A stretch of DNA of 64,000 nt, from NCBI GenBank assembly GCA_020465985.1, contig JAANYP010004810.1, positions 62,001 through 126,000 of the forward strand, in the 5' to 3' direction. Below are positions 1 to 13,615 of this stretch, one piece after another. The notes below the pieces were generated by a model. It worked only from the letters and a program-made list of their open reading frames with translations, searched no databases and was not told the origin of the DNA. Source of the DNA: Centrapalus pauciflorus. Lineage: Eukaryota > Streptophyta > Magnoliopsida > Asterales > Asteraceae. Within the stretch, counting starts at the first letter, position 1, and every line of letters begins with the position of its first letter. A program made the translations under genes and the position numbers.

Positions 1-2272
<2,272 letters not shown>

Positions 2273-2650
2273 GATTTCGGTTCAAGTGAGTACCACCCAT
2301 TATGCAGCGCACCAGAATGTACCACTCTTAAATGTAATTTTTTTTGAAATTTTTTTTCATGAACATGTTTTAATTAACATTACACAGATCGTATGTAAAT
2401 TTCACGTAATCCGAACACTCTAAGTGCATGAAAGCACGCAACACATAAATGCACGTTCACATACATTCAAAATTATATAAGTGTGTGTTCACATCATTTT
2501 TAAGGAGCTAGAAGATGTGAATGTATGTGGAATTTACATATGATCTTCATAATGTTAATTAAAACATGTTTATGAAAAAAATTTAAAAAAAGTTTTTTTA
2601 AAGGTGGTACCTTCTGGTGCGCTGCATAATGAGTGGTACTTTCTCGAACC
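2273..2650. mobile_element. (TA)n-flanked MITE, family B, copy 1
   Basis: Both termini carry the inverted signature GGTTC(a/g)AG(t/a)GAGTACCACC followed by TGCAGCGCACCAGAAGGTACC; the right end is its reverse complement (GGTACCTTCTGGTGCGCTGC). The core has the family marker ACATGTTTTAATTAACATTA near both ends, so the unit is close to a complete foldback of about 375 bp. No ORF. Confidence 0.75.
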
Positions 2651-2656
2651 ATATAT

Positions 2657-2747
<91 letters not shown>
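2651..2747. repeat. (TA)n array
   Basis: About 97 bp of TA with one interruption (TAAATA) near 2669; it separates two family B elements. Confidence 0.95.
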
Positions 2748-2749
<2 letters not shown>

Positions 2750-3114
2750 TTTAGGTTCAAGTGAGTACCACCTCTAATGCAGCGCACCAGAAGGTACCAC
2801 CCTTAAAAGTAATTTTTTTTCATGAACATGTTCTAATTAACATTACACAGATCATATGTGAATTTCACGCAAATCCGAACACTCTAAGTGCATGAAAACA
2901 CACATCACATAAATGCATGTTCACATGTCTTCAAAATTATGTATGTGTGTGTTCACATCATTTTTTAGGAGCTAGGAGATGTGAATGTATGTGAAATTTA
3001 CATACGATCTTCATAATGTTAATTAAAACATGTTTATGAAAAAAAAAATTTTAAAAAGTTTTTTTAAAGGTGGTACCTTCTGGTGCGCTGCATTTGGGTG
3101 GTACTCTCTCGAAC
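2748..3114. mobile_element. (TA)n-flanked MITE, family B, copy 2
   Basis: It starts GATTTAGGTTCAAGTGAGTACC and ends with GGTGGTACTCTCTCGAACC. It shares the TGCAGCGCACCAGAAGGTACC signature and the paired ACATGTT(c/t)TAATTAACATTA motifs with copy 1. No ORF. Confidence 0.75.
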
Positions 3115-3115
3115 C

Positions 3116-3191
<76 letters not shown>
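3115..3191. repeat. (TA)n array
   Basis: About 77 bp of TA between family B copies 2 and 3. Confidence 0.95.
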
Positions 3192-3193
<2 letters not shown>

Positions 3194-3569
3194 TTATGTT
3201 CGAGAGAGTTAACCACTTATGCAGCGCACCAGAAGGTAACACCTTTAAAAAACTTTTTTTAAATTTTTTTTCATAAACATGTTTTAATTAACATTATGAA
3301 GATCATATGTAAATTTCACATACATTCACATCTCCTAGTTTCAAAAAATGATGTGAACGTACACACACTTACATAATTTTGAATATATGTGAACTTGCAT
3401 TTATGTGATGCGTGATTTCATACACTTAGAGTGTTCGAATTTGCGTGAAATTCGTATATCATCTGTGTAATGTTAATTAAAACATGTTCATGAAAAAAAA
3501 TATTCAAAAAAATTACTTATAAGGGTGGTACCTTCTGGTGCGCTGCATAATGGGTGGTACTCACTTGAA

Positions 3570-3571
<2 letters not shown>
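3192..3571. mobile_element. (TA)n-flanked MITE, family B, copy 3
   Basis: It starts GATTATGTTCGAGAGAGTTAACC and ends GGGTGGTACTCACTTGAACC. Relative to copies 1 and 2 its interior runs in the opposite direction (CATACATTCACATCTCCTAG comes early), as expected for an independent insertion in the other orientation. No ORF. Confidence 0.75.
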
Positions 3572-3662
<91 letters not shown>

Positions 3663-3669
3663 ATATATA
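3572..3669. repeat. (TA)n array
   Basis: About 98 bp of TA with TATGTATG interruptions at the right end. Confidence 0.95.
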
Positions 3670-4033
3670 GTCAGGTTCAAAAAAGTACCTCTCGAAATCA
3701 AGTGCACCCGAAGGTACCAACCTTAAAAAACTTTTTTTTAAATTTTTTTTTCTTATAACCATGTTTAATTTAATGTTGTACGCATGATATATGAATTTCA
3801 CATACATTCACACTTTCTGTGTCCTTAAAAATTATGTGAATGCTCAATGCGTATTTATGTGAATGGTCATCCATGTGAATGGTCATTTCACACGGTGTGA
3901 ATGACCATTCACATTATCTTTTTTTTTACCATTCACAAGATTCATGATATTGCTTCTTTTGAAAAAACGTCTTATAATATTGTTTTATACATGTCTATTT
4001 AAAAAAAAATATATGGTACGCCGATAAACCTGG
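3670..4033. mobile_element. (TA)n-flanked MITE, diverged family B relative
   Basis: The left end GTCAGGTTCAAAAAAGTACC and a CCGAAGGTACCAACC block match family B. The right end (GGTACGCCGATAAACCTGG) is a weaker inverted match. It contains a short palindromic stretch of CATTCACA/TGTGAATG motifs around 3838-3945. No ORF. Confidence 0.55.

Positions 4034-4113
<80 letters not shown>
4034..4113. repeat. (TA)n array
   Basis: About 80 bp of TA. Confidence 0.95.
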
Positions 4114-4115
<2 letters not shown>

Positions 4116-4386
4116 CCGAACATTTCTATTAACCTATTAATTCTATTGACCTATTAATCTTATTGGGTACTATGAATTTGTTGAATCTTATGAATATTGT
4201 TGAATCCTATGAATCTTGTTATAAACTACTATGAACATTTTGAACGTTCTGAATCTTGTTGTAGACACTTCTGTGAACCCTTTGAATCTTGTTACAAACA
4301 GTTGTTGATATATATGAATGGTTATATGTATTTTTTTTATTTGTTCACAACGTTCACAACGATAACTTGTTCACAATGGATCTCAT

Positions 4387-4389
<3 letters not shown>
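4114..4389. repeat. TGAATCTTGTT-rich spacer between TA arrays
   Basis: No gene. Short degenerate direct repeats of the type TGAATCTTGTT or TGAATCTTATG recur across 4175-4300. No inverted termini were found, so unlike its neighbours I cannot call it an element. Confidence 0.5.

Positions 4390-4471
<82 letters not shown>
4390..4471. repeat. (TA)n array
   Basis: About 82 bp of TA. Confidence 0.95.
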
Positions 4472-4474
<3 letters not shown>

Positions 4475-4732
4475 GCGGGTTCAATGGAAAACCACTATGC
4501 ACGTGAAAACTACGGAAACCTACGCATACCGTCCGATTTGGTGCATTTTATGAAAAACGCGGTGACATGATCGTAAATAAGATGATGCATCACACAGGAT
4601 TTTAATGGATCACGCGGGAAATTTGATGCATCACGCGAGATTTTGATGCATCACGCGGTGAATTTGATGCATTTGTGGTGGTGCAGTGCGGTTTTCACAA
4701 GTTTTCCGGTGCATGATGGTTTTCCATTGAAC

Positions 4733-4735
<3 letters not shown>
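4472..4735. mobile_element. (TA)n-flanked MITE, family C
   Basis: The left end is GGGGCGGGTTCAATGGAAAACC and the right end is its reverse complement, GGTTTTCCATTGAACCCC, both running into TA arrays. The interior has direct repeats of TTTGATGCATCACGCG between about 4580 and 4670. No ORF. A second copy of the last 55 bp follows at 4786-4841. Confidence 0.7.
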
Positions 4736-4787
<52 letters not shown>

Positions 4788-4857
4788 AACAGTGCGGTTT
4801 TCACAAGTTTTCCGGTGCATGATGGTTTTCCATTGAACCCCTATATATATATATATA
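4736..4857. repeat. (TA)n arrays with a duplicated family C right end
   Basis: TA arrays at 4736-4785 and 4842-4857 flank a second copy of the family C terminus (CAGTGCGGTTTTCACAAG through GGTTTTCCATTGAACCCC). The 55-bp copy matches the preceding element end base for base by eye, which suggests a recent local duplication through the TA tract. Confidence 0.75.
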
Positions 4858-5583
<726 letters not shown>

Positions 5584-5653
5584 CCTTGACTATCTTATCC
5601 ATTAGCATATTCACATTTGAAAACCCTAGCTAATTTATTCCATCCATTCACCC

Positions 5654-5661
5654 TATAAATA
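5654..5661 (+). promoter_or_regulatory. TATA box of PR-10 copy 1
   Basis: TATAAATA lies 97 bp upstream of the ATG in the context CACCCTATAAATACCCCTAC. The paralog has the same context (CCCTATAAATACCACT) at 11717-11724, so the element is conserved between the duplicates. Confidence 0.8.
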
Positions 5662-5750
5662 CCCCTACATATTCTCTCAAATGTATATACCTTCAACAAA
5701 ACTTGTTCTATCTACTTGCATATTTTTCCTTACAAAACACATAACTTACA

Positions 5751-7124
5751 ATGGCTGTTGTTACCATTGACGTCGAGGCCACTTCGTCGCTTCCGGCTCC
5801 AAAACTCTTCAAAGTCTTTAAGGACTTCGATACCATCGCACCTAAGGTGGTACCCGAAACATACAAATCCATCGATGTGATCGAAGGCGACGGTGGCGTT
5901 GGTAGCATCGTAAGCATTACATTTGGTGATGGTATGTATATCTATATCACGTAATAACTAACTTTTATTTTTTATGTGCAGTATTGTTAAATTTCTATAA
6001 ACTTAGTTTAGGGTTTATATTGAAAATAATCGAAGTTTCACTACAAGAAAAATGTCATTTAGTGACACAAAAAAAAGTGTCACTACATAATACTTTTAGT
6101 AACACTTATGAAAAAGTGTAGGTGTTGAGCAATCTTTTACCCACACTTTTCTAAATTAGTGACACAAACACACATATTTTTAGTCACTACATATCTATAC
6201 CCACTCCACTATTACCACACTTTTTGTTGTGTAGGTAAAAGATTTTGATACCTATAGTGACACTTTTTTTACAACAAAAAGAGTTGGTAAAAGTGGAGTG
6301 AGTACAGATATATAGTGACATGTATGTGTTTCTGTCACTAATTTAGAAAAAGTGTGGGTAAAAGATTGCTCTATACCTACAATGTTTCATAAGTGTCACT
6401 AAAAGTAAGATATAGTGACACTTATTATTGTGTCACTAAAAGCGTATGTCACTAAATGACACTTTTATTGTAGTGTTTTTTTTATATTTTTATATTGATA
6501 TGTTCCTATTGTCTTTTTTCTTTTTATTTCAATCTTTGTACTTTTTGTCGTATTCACCTTTGGTTCTTTAATCTGGAACAAATTGATAATCGATCTGTAA
6601 AATATGATCTTTTACATTTTAATCGGTTTGGTCTTTCTATGCTTATATTTTAAAGCAAAAGAATCAAAATGAATATGACAAAAATTATAGTGATTAAAAT
6701 GAGAAAAAAAACGACAAATAGATCAAATCAACTAAAAAAATAATATTATATTAGTTTTTTTTCAATATAAGCGTTTCTAATTTTAAAAACTTCGTAATAG
6801 ATTTTTTTTTTCATAAACATATTCATAGGTGTTCCATATACAAGTTCAAAGCACAAGGTTGACGCCATTGATACAAACAACTTTAGCGTCATCTACACCG
6901 TCTTTGAAGGTGATGCTTTATTGGGTATCGTAGAATCGGCCACTCATCATATTAAGTTTGTTCCTTCTGCTGATGGAGGATCCGTATACAAACATACAGC
7001 CGAACTTAAATGCAAAGGTGATGCTAAGCTATCAGACGATCATATTAACTTTGCCAAAGAAGCAGTGAAGAAAACCTTCAAGGCAGTCGAGGGTTATGCT
7101 ATTGCTCATCATGAAGCTTACTAA
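5751..7124 (+). CDS. PR-10 / Bet v 1-family protein, copy 1 (two exons)
   Basis: Exons 5751-5931 and 6829-7124 join in phase 1 after the codons for FGDG and encode 158 residues, the usual length for the family. The splice sites are GT (5932) and AG (6827-6828). The glycine-rich loop GDGGVG is at residues 46-51; the N-terminus MAVVT, the block VYKHTAELKCKGD and a C-terminal helix ending AIAHHEAY also fit Bet v 1/PR-10. Known members are small cytosolic proteins with a hydrophobic ligand cavity, often induced by stress or pathogens; the ligand here is unknown. The paralog at 11828 is identical at about 123 of 158 positions by my alignment. The 897-bp intron contains a CACTA-type MITE. The start is the first ATG after the TATA box and matches the paralog. 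No breaks are visible. Confidence 0.93.
6039..6475. mobile_element. CACTA-type MITE in PR-10 intron
   Basis: This 437-bp element has terminal inverted repeats beginning CACTACAAGAAAAATGTC on the left and, as reverse complement on the right, CACTACAATAAAAGTGTC, both followed by ATTTAGTGAC. A 3-bp TTT flanks both ends, the duplication length expected for CACTA elements. The interior is nearly palindromic and rich in GTGTCACTA words. No ORF. Confidence 0.85.
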
Positions 7125-7226
7125 TTTAGCTTTAGTATGCCGACATGTTTCACTTATGGTTTTGGTAGTGCGTGTTCTAAAATAAGAATTGATCAGAGTG
7201 TTTTTCTGTTGTTTTGCTTTCATCTG

Positions 7227-7236
7227 AATAATTAAA
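7227..7236 (+). terminator. Probable polyadenylation signal region, PR-10 copy 1
   Basis: AATAATTAAA lies about 100 bp after the stop codon, at the same place as AATAAA in the paralog (12951-12956), within a shared CATCT(g/a)..AAATGGTCG context. Confidence 0.45.
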
Positions 7237-7259
7237 TGGTCGGATATCCGTCTATAACA

Positions 7260-8440
7260 TTGTACTTTTTTTTATATAACAATAAGCTTTCAGATATAAT
7301 ATGAGATTGTTATATCTTTACATATGTTTTTTACAAAACACCTTCATATCAATCTATTCATGTTGTCTTTTAAAATATGTATAAATTTAAAGAACTATAT
7401 TTGTTAACAACGATGGTGACACTCATGAAAATAATTAATATTGAATGGTCTTTGTAGAAGGAGTAAAAAAAATGATACATTAATAATAAAACTTTTCAAC
7501 CTCAACTGTTTGGTTTTGCGTTATGATGAGATTGTTAGATTATTACATTACAATAACGTAAATAATTGGTTTAAAGTGTTTGGATTGCATACGTTAATAA
7601 GTAATTATTTGCGTGTATGATTAATCTTACCATACTTTTTCATAAGTTAAAAAATGTAGCTTGTTAGTAAGTGATTATTTGGTCACTTTACAAATTAAAA
7701 CGCAAATCCAAACACTTTAAAAACTAATTATTTGATAATTGTGAAATCAAAAAGCAGAAGCTAAACCCAACATTTTTTTTTCTGACAGTACCTTTTGTTC
7801 CAGCTATTATCTAATTATTAATCTCCAAAAGGTTGCAGCACTTTTTCAAATGTAAATCTAAACCCCCCTTATGTTTTTTTTACATCAACCTTTTTTACAA
7901 GTTATTTTAAATTAAAAATCACAAAATGGGAAGTAAAAACCTAAGATTGTTCTAGGGTTCTACCCATATATGTAATTGAATTGAATAAGTTGTAGGCATC
8001 GAGTATAATTAATGTATGCAACGGACAGTTAATTGGTAGTATTTGGTTGATCGAATTGAATGCAATGTGTTTTTTAAATCAATTGTTAAATTGATGTGAG
8101 TTAAAATCGATCAACCCGTTGAACAGCTTGAATAATTCGACGTCTTTTAAGAAAACAGATACTGACTTCATCATTATAGTAATATAGACACACGATATCC
8201 GACATTGTCTTAACCAAAAAACGAGATTCGAGCCTTGCACCAATTGAATAAAGTCTGGCTCCTTGTAGAAAAAAAATCGGAGTCAACATGTTTTTGATAA
8301 AACATACAACACACGGGGAAAATATAACAGGGTCGCTTGACCGTTAATCCGTACAATTAAATCCAATCAAAACTGCTAAGTAGATGAAAAATATAACATG
8401 AAATGAGACTATCTTGTGATGGACCATACTACCCTTGATT
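7260..8440. other. Intergenic stretch without recognised gene
   Basis: AT-rich. Positions 7500-7775 begin GTTTGGTTTTGCGTTATGATG and end with an imperfect inverse (AAGCAGAAGCTAAACCC), suggesting an old MITE, but no target-site duplication was found. The rest shows nothing. Confidence 0.4.
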
Positions 8441-8454
8441 AGTTAAATGTTGAT

Positions 8455-8620
8455 ACCAAAAGGCCTTTGGCCTGGCGGTAAGAGGGTGGAGTTGTAAGTG
8501 AGAGGTCACGGGTTCGATCCCCGTCGGAGGCAAGTTGAAATTTAGGTGGAGTAAGTAAGTCTGGAGGTAAATGAGTAGTTTAGGAGTAGGAGTAGGATAG
8601 TTTGTCTTTCAAAAAAAAAA
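8455..8620 (+). mobile_element. tRNA-derived SINE
   Basis: The 166-bp unit has a tRNA-like head with an internal B-box-like GGTTCGATCCC (near 8511) and an A-box-like GGCCTGGCGGTAAGAG about 45 bp upstream, then a T-rich end (GTTTGTCTTTC) and an oligo-A tail. A perfect 14-bp target-site duplication, AGTTAAATGTTGAT, flanks it at 8441-8454 and 8621-8634. This is the standard structure of a SINE copied by LINE machinery. It is not a functional tRNA: the acceptor-stem 3' side is not preserved. Confidence 0.88.
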
Positions 8621-8634
8621 AGTTAAATGTTGAT

Positions 8635-9119
8635 TATGCTTACTTGACAACATCTGATTGTTGCAGTTGGTTTGTTGTTGGATGCCGGTTTTTATATAAG
8701 CTACAACATTAAATACACATACCATTAAATGATTTTTATATCATTTTTTAATAGTATCTACAGTTCTACACTACCATCCTATTGAGTCTACAATGGTCAG
8801 GACAACATCTTGATACCGCGAAGCTGAAGGCCATTTGGTAAAAGATATTTATATCATGGTGTCCTCAAAATTCAAGTAAGCTTCTAACAAAAGAACGAGC
8901 AAAAGACAGTTGATTTACATGTACCTCCAATGCGTCCCCAATCCATGAAAGAAGGCAAACGACACGAAAAGTATGGGAGTGGTGAAGAAGACAAGATTTC
9001 TAAGGCTTTTATACCATGTAAAATAATGAGGTATTAGATTGATCGATATTTTTCAATTACAAAGTGATTCAAGTTAAACACTAACGGACCATAAGCCATT
9101 TATAGTTTTATACATCATG
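8635..9119. other. Intergenic, nothing recognised
   Basis: No ORF above background, no repeat structure and no RNA gene seen. Confidence 0.5.
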
Positions 9120-10437
9120 TCAGTGGCGAACCCAGGATTTTTGTTCGCCGGTTGCACAACTTTGATTTGTATTATCGATTTTATACTTTTATTAATTAAG
9201 TTGGTCGGGTTGTGTTAATAAACGGTAATATTTAATTTAAAATAGCATAATAATTTACATCTACAATGTAAAATACAATAAAATATTATGAAACCAACAA
9301 TTATAAAGAATTACTACATATTTTTCACACTTCTTAAATACCAATTAAAATTCGAACGATAATTCTTCTAATAATTTAAACCCTAAAAATTAAAATTTTA
9401 TCATAAATCAACGGTTCATAAGCAAACAATGAATTAATATACAATAGTCTAATTGTTCATAAACAATGAAAAATAACATTTGGGAAAATGACATCAAATA
9501 GCTTTGAACTTTCGACTTTCTATACATTTATGCAGTGAACCTTTTTTGTGTACATTTGGTAGTCAAAGTTTCAAAATTGTTCCAATTTGGTAGTTGGCGT
9601 ACCTGTTAACCGGTTGCTTCCGGTTTCGATGCCTACGTGGACAATTTTTTAATGAAGTGGCTACCCGTTTTTATATTATACCCAGTTTTTATCTACGTGG
9701 CAACCCGTTTTTTAAAATCACCCGGTTATATACCCGCTTCATTTTTCATACGATCGATCCAACTTACGTTTATAACCAGGTAATAAAACCGGGTGATTTT
9801 AAAAACCAAGTTGCCATGTAGATAAAACCGGATATAATATTAAAACGGGTAGCCACGTTATTAAAAATTGTCCACGTAGGCTTCGAAACCGGAAGCAACC
9901 AGTTAACAGGTACGCCAACTACTAAATTGGAACAATTTTGAAACTTTGACTACCAAATGTGCACAAAAAAAAGTTCACTACATAAATGTGTACAAAGTCG
10001 AAAGTTCAGAGCTATTGGATGTTATTTTCCCATAACATTTCACCACACGATCTTGATTATATATTATTTGAAATTTCATAAGATTAATTAATTGGATTTG
10101 ATGAAATTGACTAAAATTATAAATAATAATGAATATTGCTATATTTAATTTGGCTTATTGATTATTTACTTTTGCGCTTTATATTATTAATTATTAACTA
10201 TTTGTTTGTTACATTGAATTACAAAGAATTTATCAAATTTACTTATTTGATTGAAAGTTATAAGTTTTTTGATTAAATTATTTTAATAAATGTGCTAATA
10301 CTTGAAAAGTATGGTCGCATGTTCAAAAAATTACCGTTGCACAAACAAAATATCATAAAAAATATACTACGAAACGAAGTTATTAGCTGAGGAACCGTTG
10401 ACATGTGCTACCGGTCAGTAACACATAGGTCCATCCC
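9120..10437. mobile_element. Non-autonomous DNA element with 9-bp TSD (Mutator-like)
   Basis: The ends are TCAGTGGCGAACCCAGG on the left and ACATAGGTCCATCCC on the right, an imperfect inverted pair. TACATCATG is duplicated at 9111-9119 and 10438-10446, and a 9-bp duplication is typical of Mutator-like elements. There is no coding region. A second foldback element sits inside at 9481-10032. The outer termini are short and diverged, so the superfamily rests mainly on duplication length; hAT (8 bp) is the alternative. Confidence 0.65.
9481..10032. mobile_element. Foldback MITE with about 230-bp arms
   Basis: The left arm runs TGGGAAAATGACATC...GTACCTGTTAACC and the right arm is its near-perfect reverse complement, ending GATGTTATTTTCCCA. 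The arms cover most of the 552 bp and include TTCGACTTT/AAAGTCGAA, TCTACGTGG/CCACGTAG and AAAATCACCCGG/CCGGGTGATTTT pairs. TAACATT flanks both ends (9474-9480 and 10033-10039). A transcript would fold into one long hairpin. Confidence 0.85.
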
Positions 10438-10446
10438 TACATCATG

Positions 10447-10779
10447 CTTGGTCATCTTTAGTAATTCTAGTTAATATTCTAGCTTATCTAGCTTGAATGT
10501 TGTACCACAAACTAGCAAAAATCAACCTGCTACGTAGGGGTGACAATTTTAACCAAACGAGTCAAACAGTTAAATTGACCCGTAGTAAAAAGTTAAGATA
10601 GAATATAATTTTTATTTCTTTGAAAATGAAACTAATTTAAAGATGCCATATAAATATAAAAGGTGGTATTTGTATCTTCTAAAGAAAAAAAAATTGAAGA
10701 AAAAATTAAAACCAAACGATAGATCATTAGTTGCACCTGAAAAGTTTAAATTAAAAAAAAAAAAGGAAAAAAAATCTAA
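10447..10779. other. Intergenic, nothing recognised
   Basis: AT-rich sequence with A runs; the small ORF across 10643-10855 is low-complexity lysine-rich translation of poly-A and is not a gene. Confidence 0.5.
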
Positions 10780-11285
10780 CGAGAAGATTGCAACCCATTT
10801 ATTATTATTTTTTTGTTTTCAACGACGAAAAACTATGAATTATTTTGGTATATAGTATTTTCGAATGAAAAATACTGCAACCATTTCGATTTTTAGTGTT
10901 TCAAATAAAAAAAACTAAAACTCATTTAAAATGAAAAACTAAAAAACGAGAATAAGTCACTATCAAACAAGCCTTAATTTAATTGAGCTGACTGACGTTT
11001 TTCCATTAAGTCCAATAAATTATTAACAAACACCCCCTTACTGTCTTAATCAACGTAACCAACTACAAAGTGTTGGTAAAATTGGTATATACAGTAAAAT
11101 AAAACTATGTTTTTCTTTAACATCTATTCAAACTGATTTTTAAAAAAATTATAAATTAAATTTCTATTTTATCCTATTCAACATCAAAAGTCAAAAGATG
11201 ATCCATCGAGATGATGACGATATCAATCTATAATTCATTCTTTGGAGTAGAAACTTATTTGAGTCAACAATGGATGCGCAGAATA
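10780..11285. repeat. Distal upstream block of PR-10 copy 2 (segmental duplication)
   Basis: Duplicate of the block at 1-775. It ends ATGGATGCGCAGAATATATAC where copy 1 runs into its first TA array (GATGCGCTGAATATATA), so the junction marks the ancestral point at which the copy 1 insertions began. Confidence 0.75.
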
Positions 11286-11640
11286 TATACATCAAGTGGG
11301 TACATTTAGTTTTACGGAGTACCTTGTTTAAAACCATTTTGAAAAAAATTTCACAATAATGTTTAAATTAACAATATAATATTACTTGTAAAAAATCACA
11401 GATAAACACACACTAGAACTATGTGAAACGTGCATGTTCACATGAACTGCACTGTTGTGAACATATGTTCACACTAAACATGTTCACATAATTTTTTTCA
11501 TATTCACATGAGTTTTAAGATGCTAGAAAGTGTAAATGTATATAATTTTTTCGGATGTTAACATCCGAAACTCATGAGTTTACAAATACTCACAGTACTC
11601 TGTATATTTTAGATACTAATACAGACCATATTCTATATAT
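11286..11640. mobile_element. Decayed relative of (TA)n-flanked MITE family in PR-10 copy 2 promoter
   Basis: It contains CGGAGTACC near 11316, TTTAAATTAACAATAT, and the pair GTGAACATATGTTCACA, all shared with the element at 23086-23518. There are no intact inverted termini and no TA array on either side. It is shorter than the 4.7-kb repeat cluster at the equivalent place in copy 1. Confidence 0.45.
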
Positions 11641-11716
11641 ATTATATAATTTTCATGACTTAATTATCCATCATATCAACATTTGGAAAACCTAATTTAT
11701 TCCAACCTCTTATCCC

Positions 11717-11724
11717 TATAAATA
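11717..11724 (+). promoter_or_regulatory. TATA box of PR-10 copy 2
   Basis: TATAAATA, 111 bp upstream of the ATG, in a context conserved with the copy 1 TATA box. Confidence 0.8.
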
Positions 11725-11827
11725 CCACTTATATTCACTCATGTGTATATACAACAACAACAAAAACAACTCCTTAATCCATATATACTAACTGAATATT
11801 TTCTCTTGTAACATATAATTAATTATA

Positions 11828-12841
11828 ATGGCTGTTGTTACTTCTGAGGTCGAGGTCCCTTCTTCACTTCCCGCTCCGAAACTCTTTAAGATTTTTCATG
11901 ACTTTGATACGATCGCACCTAAGGTGGAACCTGAAACATTCAAAGCCATCAACGTGATCGAAGGTGATGGTGGTGTCGGTACCATCAAGAGCATTACATA
12001 TGGTGACGGTATGTATATCACGAGGTGTCTTGTATTTTTATTTCTAGAATTGTTATATATATCTTTCTAAAACATCGATCTGTACAAAAAAACAAGCTAT
12101 GTTGGTTTTTATACATTTTTACAGAGTTTTTTTTTAACAAAGTATTGGTTAAGTATAAATAAGTTTAATAAAAGGGTTAATCATGAAAAAAAAGCAACAT
12201 GTATTCATGTTTTTTTACGTTTCCGTTCTTCTTCAGAAAAGTACGTACTCAAGTTAAAAAAAAATTCATGGTTTTATAAAATTTGTATATTAGAACTCGG
12301 TTTACCAGTTATAACCATATACCTACTTTTTTCCATAAGTGACACTAAAAAGTATGATATAGTGTCACTTTTTGTGTGTCACTAAAAGTGTGTGTCACTA
12401 AAAGTGTGTGTCATCAGTGATACTTTTCTTGTAGTGGTGAAAGTGTTGGGTTTTTTTTTCATAATTAACCTTTAAAATACGTTTAATATGTCATGTTTCA
12501 TCTATTATCAACCCTTACTAATATATACTTATAACACATGCATAGGTGTCCCATACACAAGTACAAAGCACAAGATCGATGCCATTGATGCGAACAATTT
12601 TAGTGTCACCTACACCGTCTTTGAAGGTGATGCCTTATTGGGAATAATCGAATCAGGCACTCATTGTATTCAATTTGTTCCTTCTACTGATGGAGGATCC
12701 GTGTACAAACACACAATCGTGCTTAAATGCAAAGGTGATGCTAAGCCAACTGACGATTTTCTTAACCTTGCCAAAGAATCATTCAAGAAGTCCTTCAAGG
12801 CAATCGAGGCCTATGCCATTGCTCATCCCGAAGCTTACTAA
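11828..12841 (+). CDS. PR-10 / Bet v 1-family protein, copy 2 (two exons)
   Basis: Exons 11828-12008 and 12546-12841 (GT at 12009, AG at 12544-12545, phase 1) encode 158 residues. The loop GDGGVG is conserved at residues 46-51, and the C-terminus is AIAHPEAY. The intron lies at exactly the same codon as in the copy at 5751 but is shorter (537 bp), partly because its CACTA-type MITE has lost the left half. About 35 substitutions separate the two proteins; many are in exon 2, in the sheet and C-terminal helix that line the ligand cavity in known PR-10 proteins, so ligand preference may differ (inference). The upstream region is compact. The gene appears intact. Confidence 0.93.
12330..12436. 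mobile_element. Remnant of CACTA-type MITE in PR-10 copy 2 intron
   Basis: It matches the right half of the MITE at 6039-6475: CCATAAGTGACACTAAAAAG, then GTGTCACTAAAAGTG repeats, then the terminus ending CTTGTAGTG. The left half is missing. The same element at the same intron suggests insertion before the tandem duplication. Confidence 0.7.
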
Positions 12842-12950
12842 TTAATTCAGCTGGAGTCGACATGTTCAACTCAATAAGAAACTGTTTTGTTAGCGTGTGT
12901 ACGCTAAAACAAGAGTGTTTAAGTTTCTGTATCCTGTTTTCATCTAGTTA

Positions 12951-12956
12951 AATAAA
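12951..12956 (+). terminator. Polyadenylation signal, PR-10 copy 2
   Basis: AATAAA about 110 bp after the stop codon, in sequence conserved with the 3' region of copy 1. Confidence 0.55.
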
Positions 12957-13443
12957 TGGTCGTCATCAGTTTATACACTTGTATCTTTTTTCTTTTTTTT
13001 TTTTGCGTTTGATGCAATAATGAATATTCATAATATCATATAATATGATATTGTTATATGTATTCATACAAAACAGTGAAACACCTTCATCTTCCTATAT
13101 ATCCCACTAAAACCCTGTGTTTGTAAAAAAATAATGGTGTCTCATTAAATAATATTGAATGGTTGTTGTTGAAGGAGAAAAAAACATGTTACATGGATTA
13201 ATTAAGACATGAGTCTATTTATTACTAAAATTTACTAAAATCATAAAAAAATATGGGGAAAAACAATATGGAGAAATCGTCAAAATAATAACTCAGTTGC
13301 AAAGGAATTATTATATACGAGATTAAAAACTCATGTCTTACGTGTCATAAGATGTGATTATATAGGAGATGAAGAAATAATTAATTATACATCATAAATT
13401 TAATAAAATTTTATTAGATATACTTTAGCTGTTAGAAAGTAAG
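12957..13443. other. Downstream intergenic stretch
   Basis: Parts of 13000-13160 still resemble 7270-7450 downstream of copy 1 (a TGATATTGTTATATGTATTCATA-like stretch), so the duplication extends beyond the gene. Nothing else seen. Confidence 0.5.
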
Positions 13444-13615
13444 GGCGTTTGGTTCGCAGAATGTTTCTGAGGGAATTGGAATCTGTCAAGAAACTGATAT
13501 CTTTCAGGAATTTGAATTAGAATCCAATGGATGTTTGGTTGGCAGGAGAAGGAAATGGAATCTAATTCCTTATTCTGTTTGGTTCATATATCTGTCAGCA
13601 TAATTGGATTTAAAT
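13444..13615. repeat. GTTTGGTT-spaced dispersed repeat, copy 1
   Basis: GGGCGTTTGGTTCGCAGAATG opens a segment with three GTTTGGTT words spaced 60-90 bp apart, separated by GGAATTGGAATCTGTCA-like sequence. The same layout recurs at 24283-24480. The opening resembles PIF/Harbinger-type MITE termini, but no inverted partner or duplication was found, so the class is open. Confidence 0.5.

Noticed and set aside
8465..8535. Possible tRNA gene
   Set aside because: A/B-box-like motifs are present, but the structure (tail, 14-bp duplication) is that of a SINE, and the acceptor stem does not close.
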